Of a DNA stretch of 64,000 bases, positions 57,143 to 64,000 are shown one piece after another. This DNA is from JANQEA01 sp964530075 (GTDB lineage Bacteria > Bipolaricaulota > Bipolaricaulia > UBA7950 > UBA9294). Position 1 is the stretch's first letter, and each line of letters starts with the position of its first letter. The notes beneath the pieces are model-generated. The model did not search any database. It worked only from the letters and a program-made list of their open reading frames with translations, and was not told where the DNA came from. A program made the position numbers and the translations under genes. Location of the stretch: assembly GCA_964530075.1 (NCBI GenBank), contig CAZGXU010000001.1, positions 1-64,000 on the forward strand, written 5' to 3'.

Positions 57143-58216
57143 ATGGAAAAGGCCGACGCGGCGCATCGGGCCGTGGAGCTGATCGAGGCGGCCGTCGGCG
57201 CGGAGGGATTCGAGGCGTTCTCCGGCGGGACCCTGCCGTTTCTGGCGGAGCTGGCTCGAACGGCGGAGACCTTCCTCTACGTCTCGGACCCGCGCCTTTC
57301 CTCGCCCCACTACGCCGCCCACGGCCTCTCGTCGGAAGGATCGTCCGCCCTCGAGCGTTCCTGTCCGGACTGGTTCGCCGAGCTGGGCGACGACCTCGAA
57401 GCGAAGAGGGTGACGGCCCGGATCGGCGACGCCGAAGCGACGTACGCCCTCCACCCGCTCCCCGTCGACGGCCGCGCGATCGGGATCGTCGGTGTGCCGG
57501 CGGAGGGGGACGACCGACTCGTGGTGGAAAGCGTCTGGCCCCGGTTGCTGTCGGCGCTCGGCCGGATCGCGGATCGGCTCGCCGCGCGGGTCAGCTCCGA
57601 GCGGAAGCTCCTCCACCTCAACACCTACCTGACGGTCAGCACGACGCTCGCCAAGTCGGTCGACCTCGCCGAGCTCCTCGAGATCGCGCTCTACTGCAGC
57701 ATGGAAGCCGCCTCGGCCGAAGCGGCCTCGATCCTTCTCCTCGACGAGGCGGAGGAGAACTTCCAATTCTACCGGGTCGAGGGGGCGGCGAAGCCGCTCC
57801 TCGGCGGCTCGACGTTCCCGGCGGCGGAGGGGATTGCCGGGCGGGTCCTCGAGACGCTGGAGGCGGAGATCGTCGACGACGTGGAGGCCGATCCGCGTTT
57901 CTACGGGCAGATCGACCTGAAGACCGGCTACCGCACGCGGAATCTGATCGCCGTGCCGCTCGTCGCCGGCGACGAGCGGATCGGGGTCCTCGAGGTGCTG
58001 AACCGCCTCGACGGCGGATCCTTCACGGCGGACGAACGGCTGATCCTCGTCTCGGTCGCCGACGAGATCGCGTTCGCGGTCCGGAACGCCACGATCTTCG
58101 ACTACGTCGTCAACACGTACTGCAAGCGGCGTCAGGGGAAGAACTCCTGCAAAGGGTGCGAGCGTCCTCTCGGCTCCTGGACGCCCTGCATGCGGTACCG
58201 CGAATTCCTCCCGTAA
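57143..58216 (+). CDS. GAF-domain protein with cysteine-rich C-terminus
   Basis: Encodes 357 residues, soluble. The N-terminal half (1-150) is not recognised but may be a degenerate GAF/PAS fold. A short helix (LLHLNTYLTVSTTLAKSVDL) leads into a GAF domain (about 175-325; AASILLLDEAEENFQF, IAGRVLETLEAEIVDDV, NLIAVPLVAGDERIGVLEVLN). The C-terminal 30 residues have five cysteines (YCKRRQGKNSCKGCERP, SWTPCMRY), possibly a metal or redox site. No output domain. GGAGG precedes the ATG. The neighbouring large cyclase-like gene suggests a signalling role. Confidence 0.78.
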   Translation: MEKADAAHRAVELIEAAVGAEGFEAFSGGTLPFLAELARTAETFLYVSDPRLSSPHYAAHGLSSEGSSALERSCPDWFAELGDDLEAKRVTARIGDAEATYALHPLPVDGRAIGIVGVPAEGDDRLVVESVWPRLLSALGRIADRLAARVSSERKLLHLNTYLTVSTTLAKSVDLAELLEIALYCSMEAASAEAASILLLDEAEENFQFYRVEGAAKPLLGGSTFPAAEGIAGRVLETLEAEIVDDVEADPRFYGQIDLKTGYRTRNLIAVPLVAGDERIGVLEVLNRLDGGSFTADERLILVSVADEIAFAVRNATIFDYVVNTYCKRRQGKNSCKGCERPLGSWTPCMRYREFLP

Positions 58217-58335
58217 GGCCCTCTCTTCGGGGAGGTCGGGTTGTGGCTTGACGTCTCACAAGAGTACCTGGACCGGGGATCGATGAGGGGCGACATCGGG
58301 GCGCGTCGCGCCCTTGCCCGACCACGGGAGACCGA

Positions 58336-61300
58336 ATGACGATCGAGCTGCTGGGTACGTACTTGCCGATGGATCGCCGGCGGGCCCTCGCGAGCGGAGT
58401 CGATCTCCCGGTCGATACCGCGGGGTCGGTCCTTCTTGCCGACATCTCCGGCTTCACGTCCCTGACGGAAGGGTTGGTCGCGAGCCTCGGCCCCCGCCGC
58501 GGCGCCGAGGAACTGACGAGGCTCCTGAACGCCGTCTACACCGGCTTGGTCTCCCGGGTCCATCACTTCGGGGGGAGCGTCGTCTGCTTCATCGGCGACG
58601 CGTTCATCAGCCTCTTCCCGGACGACTCGGGCCTCCGCGGCCTCGCCTGCGGGCTGCAGATGCAGCGGACGATGAAACAGTTCCAGGCGATCGCCGCGCC
58701 GCAGGGGGGGCGCGTCTCCCTGTCGATGAAGGCCGCGGTCGCCGCCGGCCCGGTGCGGCGCTTCGTAATCGGGGATCCGGGGATCCAGCTGATGGACGTG
58801 CTCGCCGGAGCGACCATCGATCGGCTGACGGTGGCGGAGCACCTCGCGGAACGGGGGGAGGTGATCGCCGCGCCGGTGGTGGCGAGGAAGGTCGGCGCCC
58901 ACTTGATGATGGAGGCCTGGCGCGGGCGATTCGGCGTGGTGGAGGGGTTGAGGGAGACCGTCGACCCGACTCCGTGGCCGGACCCCTCGCCGCCCGGTCC
59001 GCTGCCGGAACGACTCCGACCGTACCTTCTTCCCCCCGTCTTCGATCGGGTCGAGCGCGGACAGGGGGAGTTCCTCGCCGAGCTTCGGCCCGTCTCCGTC
59101 CTTTTCCTTCGGTTCGCCGGAATCGACTACGACGGCGACGCCGCGGCGGGGGAGAAGCTCGACGCGTTCGCGACGTGGACCCAGGGGGTGGCCGGTCGCT
59201 ACGGCGGGTACGTTCTGCTGCTGACGACCGCCGACAAGGGGAGCCACCTCTACGTCGTCTTCGGGGCGCTCGAGGCGCACGAGGACGACCGCGAACGGGC
59301 GGTGGCGACGGCCCTGGAGCTGAAAGACCCCCCCTCGGAGCTTGGCTTCATCGTGGGGATCCAGATCGGCGTGAGCCACGGACGCGCCCGGGTCGGGGCC
59401 TACGGAGGCCGGGCGCGGCGGACGTACGGCGCACTCGGAGACGCCGTCAACCTGGCCGCCCGGCTGATGGAGGCGGCGCCGGTCGGGGAGATCCGCTGCG
59501 GCGAATCGATCCACGAGTCTGCGAAGGGCCGGTGGGCGTTCGACGCGCTCCCGCCCGTGTCGCTCAAGGGGATCGACCGGCCGCAACCGGTCTATCGCCC
59601 GCTCGGCCGAGCGGGGGCCGGCTCGGCCCGCGATGCGCGCGACCTGATCGGACGCCGGGCCGAACTGGGGGTCATCGAGAGGGTCCTGCGGGGAGCGCGG
59701 GCCGGTCCGCGGCGGATTCTGCTGATGGAGGGCGAGGCGGGAATCGGGAAGAGCCGGCTCGTCGAGGAGATCCGGTGTCTGGCGGGCGATCGCGGTTTCT
59801 CGTGCCTCCTCGGGGCCGCGGACAGCATCGAGCAGCACACGCCCTATCGGGCCTGGCGCGAGCTCCTGTCCGCCTTCTTCGAGCTGGAGGGCGGGGCGGA
59901 TCCCCGAGCGTGGCGGGAGCGCGTCGTCGAGCGGCTTGCGGCGGTCGATCCGGGCTACGTCGATCGCGCCCCGTTGTTGAACGACATCCTGGAGCTCGGC
60001 CTCCCCGAATCGCGCGTCACGGGCGGCTACGATCCTGAGGTCCGGCAGGAGAGCCTCGCCGCATTGGTCGGCGAGTTGCTGCTGCACCGGACGGTCGCGA
60101 GCCCCGTCGTCCTGATCGTGGAGGATGCCCACTGGCTCGACTCGCTTTCGTGGGAGCTTCTGGTCTCCGTGGCGCGCACGCTCGCCGGCCGGCCGGTCCT
60201 TCTCGTTGTCACGCATCGACCCTACGTCGACGTCGTTCCGGAGCAGTACGCCGCCCTGTCGCAGATGAGCGGAGTCGAAAAGCTCGCGCTGGGATCGCTC
60301 CCCCCAGGGGAGACGGTCGCCCTCGCCGCCGCCCGTCTCGGCCTGGAGACGTCCGCGCTCCCGGAAGCGGTCGTCACTCTGCTCGCGGAGCGGGCGGGCG
60401 GGAATCCGTTCTTCGCCCTGGAGCTGATCGGCGCGCTCCACGATCGGGATCTGCTCGCCGTCGAGGGAGCGTCGTGCACGGTGGTCGGAGGGGTGGACGC
60501 TCTCCGCGAGAGCGTCCCCGACACGCTTGAGGGCGTGGTCCTCTCGCGCCTCGATCGCCTCCCGGCGGGAGAGCAGCTGACCGTGAAGGTCGCCTCCGTC
60601 ATCGGGCGGAGCTTCCTCCTGCGAACGCTGCACGACGTGCATCCTGCGCAGTTCGAGCGCTCCGAGCTCCGAGCCCAGCTTGCACACACGTCGCGCCGGC
60701 GTTTGACGGTGCAGGAGGCCGAGGATCCCGAGCCGAGCTATGCGTTTCATCACGCGGTGACCCAGCAGGTGGCCTACGACACGCTCCTCTTCGAGCAGCG
60801 CCGCGAGCTGCACCGGGGCGTCGCCACTTGGTACGAAGAGACGTATGCCGGACAGTTGGATCCGCACGTCCCGCTGTTGGTCGTCCACTGGAACCGGGCC
60901 GGCCGCTCCGAGAAGGAATGCGAGTACTCGCGCCTCGCCGGCGATCAGGCCGCCGCACGGCACGCCAACGCCGAGGCGGAGGTCTACTTCACCCGATCCC
61001 TCGAGTTGGTCGACGAGCTCGACGGCCGGGGGGACTCGGAGCGGCGCGTCGAGATCCTTCGGCGGCGGGTCGGGGTCCTCGCTCTCCTCGGCCGCGTCGT
61101 CGAGGAGCGGGCCGATCTGGAGCGGCTGTCGTCGATTGTCGGGACCTCCGGCCGGCCGGCCGGACGCGGCGAGCTCCTCCTCCTCTGGTCGGACTTCCAC
61201 AAGCGCTGCGGGCAGTTCGAGGCGTCGAGACGACAGGGCGAGCTCGCGCTCGCCGCGATGGAGGAGGCGGGCGACCCCGTGGGTCGGGCGAGGGCCCTGA

Positions 61301-62376
61301 CCCGCATCGGGAATGCCCTCGAGGGGGAGGGGCGTTTCCAGGAAGCGCGGGAGTCCGCCCGGAGGGCGGTCGCCACCTTCCGCGAGGTCGACGCGCTCGA
61401 CGGGGAGGCCGCGAGCCTGAAGTCCCTGGGGATCATCAGCGCCCGTCTCGGGGAGCTGCCGGAGGCGATGGAGCGGTTCGGCGAGGCCCGCGCGCTCTAC
61501 AGCCGACTGGGGGACCGGAAGGGCGAAGCGGACATCCTCGGGAACCTCGGTGCGCTCAGCTACTACCTCGGCGAGTACGAAAAGTGCATCGAGTACACGG
61601 AGCAGGCGCAGCCGCTCTTCCACGAGATGGGAAACCGGATCGGGTCGGCGAAGTGCCTGACAAACCTAGGCAACTCGTACAGCGCGCTCGGCGCGTTCGC
61701 CGAAGGGCTGGAGAACCACCGTCGGGCACTGGAGCTCTACGAGCAGCTCGAGGACGCGAATGGATGCGCCGACAGCCTGTGCAACATCGGCATTGCCCAC
61801 GGCGCGTTGGGTGTCGGAGGGCAGCCAGAACTGACGTTCCAGGCGCACGGAGAACGGGAGGAGCTGAAGGCTGCCGTCGAAGCGACGACCGAAGCGATAG
61901 CGCTCTACACGCAGATCGGAAGCCAAAGAGGGAAGGTCATATCCCACTTCAATCTCGGAACGACTTGGCTCTGTATCGGAGACATCGAGGCGGCCGAGGC
62001 ACAGTTGCGAGATGCGCTGCGGATGAGTCGAGAGTTGGAACTGGATCGGCTTGCGATGAGATCCCTCTCCGCGATGGCCCGGGCGCGCTTCCTCGCCGGG
62101 GAGCTCGACGAGGCGGCGAAGCGAACCGCCGAGGCGCTCGCTCTTCTGGGGGACGGGTCGTCACCGGAGGCGATCGAGATCCACTTCACCCAGTTCCGCG
62201 TCCTCGTAGCGCTCGGTCGCTCCGACGAAGGGCTTTCGCACCTGGAGGTCGCGCGCCGTCTCGTGGACGAGCGGGCCGAGAAGATCGACGACGAGAACCT
62301 GTGCGCCCGATTCCTCGCGACGTATGGGGAGATCCTGAGCGCGTGGGAGAAGCGTCAGGCGGCGTCTCCCACGTAG
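58336..62376 (+). CDS. Soluble-adenylyl-cyclase-like protein: two cyclase domains, AAA ATPase, TPR repeats
   Basis: Encodes 1346 residues. Two class III cyclase-fold domains: C1 (about 28-200) has metal-binding Asp36 (LLADISGFTS) and Asp88 (FIGDAFISLF) but lacks the transition-state Asn/Arg; C2 (about 245-410) lacks the Asp pair but has Asn372 and Arg376 in LGDAVNLAARLME. Together they could form one composite site, as in mammalian soluble adenylyl cyclase. C1 has Cys84 where sAC has its base-specific Lys, so substrate or activity is uncertain. An ATPase domain follows, with Walker A GEAGIGKS near residue 466 and Walker B VVLIVEDAHWLD near 596, then TPR helices (about 850-1330). It ends in a strong terminator. 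Confidence 0.88.
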   Translation: MTIELLGTYLPMDRRRALASGVDLPVDTAGSVLLADISGFTSLTEGLVASLGPRRGAEELTRLLNAVYTGLVSRVHHFGGSVVCFIGDAFISLFPDDSGLRGLACGLQMQRTMKQFQAIAAPQGGRVSLSMKAAVAAGPVRRFVIGDPGIQLMDVLAGATIDRLTVAEHLAERGEVIAAPVVARKVGAHLMMEAWRGRFGVVEGLRETVDPTPWPDPSPPGPLPERLRPYLLPPVFDRVERGQGEFLAELRPVSVLFLRFAGIDYDGDAAAGEKLDAFATWTQGVAGRYGGYVLLLTTADKGSHLYVVFGALEAHEDDRERAVATALELKDPPSELGFIVGIQIGVSHGRARVGAYGGRARRTYGALGDAVNLAARLMEAAPVGEIRCGESIHESAKGRWAFDALPPVSLKGIDRPQPVYRPLGRAGAGSARDARDLIGRRAELGVIERVLRGARAGPRRILLMEGEAGIGKSRLVEEIRCLAGDRGFSCLLGAADSIEQHTPYRAWRELLSAFFELEGGADPRAWRERVVERLAAVDPGYVDRAPLLNDILELGLPESRVTGGYDPEVRQESLAALVGELLLHRTVASPVVLIVEDAHWLDSLSWELLVSVARTLAGRPVLLVVTHRPYVDVVPEQYAALSQMSGVEKLALGSLPPGETVALAAARLGLETSALPEAVVTLLAERAGGNPFFALELIGALHDRDLLAVEGASCTVVGGVDALRESVPDTLEGVVLSRLDRLPAGEQLTVKVASVIGRSFLLRTLHDVHPAQFERSELRAQLAHTSRRRLTVQEAEDPEPSYAFHHAVTQQVAYDTLLFEQRRELHRGVATWYEETYAGQLDPHVPLLVVHWNRAGRSEKECEYSRLAGDQAAARHANAEAEVYFTRSLELVDELDGRGDSERRVEILRRRVGVLALLGRVVEERADLERLSSIVGTSGRPAGRGELLLLWSDFHKRCGQFEASRRQGELALAAMEEAGDPVGRARALTRIGNALEGEGRFQEARESARRAVATFREVDALDGEAASLKSLGIISARLGELPEAMERFGEARALYSRLGDRKGEADILGNLGALSYYLGEYEKCIEYTEQAQPLFHEMGNRIGSAKCLTNLGNSYSALGAFAEGLENHRRALELYEQLEDANGCADSLCNIGIAHGALGVGGQPELTFQAHGEREELKAAVEATTEAIALYTQIGSQRGKVISHFNLGTTWLCIGDIEAAEAQLRDALRMSRELELDRLAMRSLSAMARARFLAGELDEAAKRTAEALALLGDGSSPEAIEIHFTQFRVLVALGRSDEGLSHLEVARRLVDERAEKIDDENLCARFLATYGEILSAWEKRQAASPT

Positions 62377-62389
62377 GGAGACGCCGCCT
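62357..62389. terminator. Perfect 14-bp bidirectional hairpin
   Basis: AGGCGGCGTCTCCC, 5-nt loop, GGGAGACGCCGCCT. It spans the stop of the cyclase-like gene and lies 36 nt past the stop of the convergent Ig-repeat gene. Confidence 0.7.
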
Positions 62390-62424
62390 CTCCATTCGCT
62401 GGTTCGAGCAGTCCGAGCCGCAGT

Positions 62425-64000
62425 CTAGAAGAACGCCACGGCGGCTTCTCCCGGCGGGTCGGTCGGCAGGTGGAGGAGGTAGTACTTCTTCCCCGCGACG
62501 AACTGCGCTTTGTGGATCCCGAACGAGACCGTCGCGCTCCCGGGGATGATGTAGAAGACCTCAGCCCCGTTCGCCCTGTAGCCCTTGCCGTAGGCGTTCG
62601 TCATCGTGATCGACGCGGCGGAGCCGCCCTCGCTTCCCGTCTGCGTCGAGTCGACAAGGAAGTAGAAGACCGAGTCGGGAATCGGGACACCGTCCATCGT
62701 CAGCTGGCCGAACACGGCGAGTCCGTCGATGTCCGATTCCAGCACGACTTCGCTCACGGTGTCCGATGTGACGGTGACCTCGTCGGTGGCGCTACATCCG
62801 GTGTCGCGGACGACCGTCACGCGGTAGACGCCGGACCGGCTGACGGTGAGCGACTCGCTGCGGCCGACGATCTTCCCGAGCGTGTCCTCCCACGTCACCG
62901 TGTACGGGCCGGGGGAGCGCGCGATCGTCGCGGTCAGGGTGACTTCCGGGACGTCGAGTGTGAGGAGCCGATCGGGTCCCGCGTCGACGAGCGGCGGCTC
63001 CGTGTCCTCGACGACGACGACCGAGTCGCTCGACGAGCAGCCGTTGGCACCGGTGACGGTGACTGTGTAGGTCCCCGGCTCGTCGACCGTGATCGTCGCG
63101 GAACGGCAGATCGTGCTTCCGCTCGGCGTGGACCACTCGATGGCGTACGGCGCTCTTCCTCGCGAGATGTTCGCCGTGAGGGTGACCTCGCTGACGTCAC
63201 ACGTGAGGACGCCGCTGACGAGCGCGTCGACGACCGGCGTCTCGACGTCCTCGGTGACGATGACGGTTCCGGTCGACGAACAGCCGTTGGCGCCGGTCAC
63301 CCGGACGGTGTATGTCCCCGCCTGGTCGACGGTCGTCACGGGAGCGTCCCCGATCACGGCGCCGGATGCGTTCCGCCACTCGTACGTGTAGGGGAGACTC
63401 CCGCCGGTCGCCGTAGCGCGGAGGTCCGTCTCGGTGGCGGTGCAGGAGAGGAGCCGATCGGCCGTGGCGTCCACCGCGGGGGCCCCGAGGTCCTCGGTGA
63501 CGACGACAGTGGCCGTCGCTGAGCAACCGTTGCTCCCGGTGGCCTTCACGGTATAGGTGCCCGGTCTGTCGACCGTGATGCGCGCATCGCGGCCGATGAC
63601 GCCGCCGCCCTGAATCCACTCGATGGCGTACGGAGGGCAAGTGCCCGATACATGGGCCTCGAGCGTCGCCTCGCGGAGTGCGCAGGTGAGTGCGTGATCG
63701 ACGGTCGCCGTGACCGCGGGGCGGCCGAAGTCCGCTGCGACGATCACAGTGTCACTGACGAAGCACCCGTCGGCTCCGGTGACCTTGACCGTGTAGGTTC
63801 CGGGCTCGTCGACGGTGATCGAGAGACCCCTCCCGACGACCCCGGCCCCCGCCCGCGTCCACTCGACGGAGCACGGCTCGCACGACGGCTTGCCCGGGCA
63901 GAAGTCGGCGGTGAGCGTCACCTCGGGTCTCGCGCAAGTGAGGACCTGGTCAGCGCACGCGGCGACGGTCGGCTTGCACGTCGTCGGGGCACACGTCGTC
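62425..64000 (-). CDS. Ig-like repeat surface protein (5' end outside window)
   Basis: The frame is open to the right edge, so the N-terminus is missing; at least 525 codons are present. Five tandem repeats of about 81 residues are visible, each with a pattern like LTCxxxEVTLTA, YAIEW, a central TVDEPGTYTVxVTGANGC and a closing VVTED. They resemble SprB-like/PKD-like Ig folds of surface adhesins. The first cysteine of each repeat and the GANGC cysteine could form a disulfide; the fifth repeat has lost the first. The C-terminal about 105 residues are non-repetitive, without an obvious sorting signal. Probably secreted or surface-bound. Confidence 0.82.
   Translation of the reverse strand, partial: TTCAPTTCKPTVAACADQVLTCARPEVTLTADFCPGKPSCEPCSVEWTRAGAGVVGRGLSITVDEPGTYTVKVTGADGCFVSDTVIVAADFGRPAVTATVDHALTCALREATLEAHVSGTCPPYAIEWIQGGGVIGRDARITVDRPGTYTVKATGSNGCSATATVVVTEDLGAPAVDATADRLLSCTATETDLRATATGGSLPYTYEWRNASGAVIGDAPVTTVDQAGTYTVRVTGANGCSSTGTVIVTEDVETPVVDALVSGVLTCDVSEVTLTANISRGRAPYAIEWSTPSGSTICRSATITVDEPGTYTVTVTGANGCSSSDSVVVVEDTEPPLVDAGPDRLLTLDVPEVTLTATIARSPGPYTVTWEDTLGKIVGRSESLTVSRSGVYRVTVVRDTGCSATDEVTVTSDTVSEVVLESDIDGLAVFGQLTMDGVPIPDSVFYFLVDSTQTGSEGGSAASITMTNAYGKGYRANGAEVFYIIPGSATVSFGIHKAQFVAGKKYYLLHLPTDPPGEAAVAFF

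Noticed and set aside
58298..58312. GC-rich inverted repeat before the cyclase-like gene.
   Set aside because: The loop would be a single base and there is no T-run; not convincing as a terminator or attenuator.
58132..61623. A minus-strand open frame of more than 1100 codons opposite the cyclase-like gene.
   Set aside because: It is a GC-rich antisense shadow: Arg/Pro/Asp-rich composition, no domain, and the plus strand carries clear cyclase, ATPase and TPR motifs.

Overview
The window is about 64 kb of GC-rich (roughly two-thirds G+C), densely coding bacterial chromosome with no integrase, transposase, phage genes or CRISPR array. The organism was Gram-negative-like and probably uncultured: it carries type II fatty-acid genes, a complete hopanoid operon, MEP-pathway genes, [NiFe]-hydrogenase maturation genes (hypBAF), a tryptophanase-family lyase, SigB/SigF-type sigma factors, and several exported von Willebrand A / RTX / PKD-like / Ig-like proteins. 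The phylum cannot be fixed from the sequence. The exported beta-rich and PKD-like proteins recall candidate phyla such as Bipolaricaulota, but that is only a guess. Promoters read as housekeeping-type (TTGnnn, 16-18 nt, TAnnnT), some have an extended TGGTAnAAT -10, and several genes look leaderless.

Layout, left part (1-24 kb). 1-4.8 kb, minus strand: a cut-off methyltransferase, two paralogous small membrane proteins, an Eis-like acetyltransferase with an SDR reductase, and a HEAT-repeat protein. 4.8-7.4 kb, plus: a tryptophanase-like gene with a small upstream ORF containing one Trp codon, then an EamA transporter. 7.4-9.1 kb, minus: tsaC-ychF. 9.2-12.3 kb, plus: a lipoate cluster (free lipoyl domain, lipB, lipA, lplA-like, DUF501). 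12.3-17.4 kb, minus: a vWA/RTX/PKD protein, a two-gene RsmF-like methyltransferase, an inositol-monophosphatase-family gene and a zinc-ribbon protein. 17.4-21.5 kb, minus: tRNA-Leu and plsX-fabH-fabD-fabG-acpP ending in an intrinsic terminator. 21.7-23.1 kb, plus: a second vWA protein.

Middle (23-44 kb). 23.1-27.8 kb, minus: an SDR, a small helical protein, a sigma factor, and an exported thiol-redox set (thioredoxin-like, DsbD-like, DUF1573-double rhodanese). 28-31.4 kb, plus: hypB-hypA-hypF. 31.3-34.6 kb, minus: a possible micro-lipoprotein, DUF922 protease-like, DUF2207 and LemA proteins. 34.7-38.1 kb, plus: aminotransferase-serA-DUF1015. 38.2-41 kb, plus: an exported beta-rich protein overlapping a sigma-like gene that lacks region 4, then a PKD lipoprotein. 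41-44 kb: an Fe-S reductase-like gene divergent from a YcaQ/AlkZ-like DNA glycosylase gene and a membrane protein.

Right part (44-64 kb). 44-53.2 kb, minus: a hopanoid operon, prenyl synthase-hpnH-hpnG-shc-ispH-yjbQ-hpnC-hpnD-hpnE, with nearly every junction overlapping. Upstream on the same strand are a histidine kinase and two NarL-type regulators, divergent from dxr. The prenyl synthase would make farnesyl-PP; HpnC/D/E would convert it to squalene; Shc would cyclize it; HpnH/HpnG would extend the hopanoid side chain; IspH and Dxr supply precursors. 57-62.4 kb, plus: a GAF protein and a 1346-residue soluble-adenylyl-cyclase-like protein, ending in a strong bidirectional hairpin. 62.4-64 kb, minus: an Ig-like repeat protein cut by the window edge. 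No gene-free stretch exceeds 300 bases.
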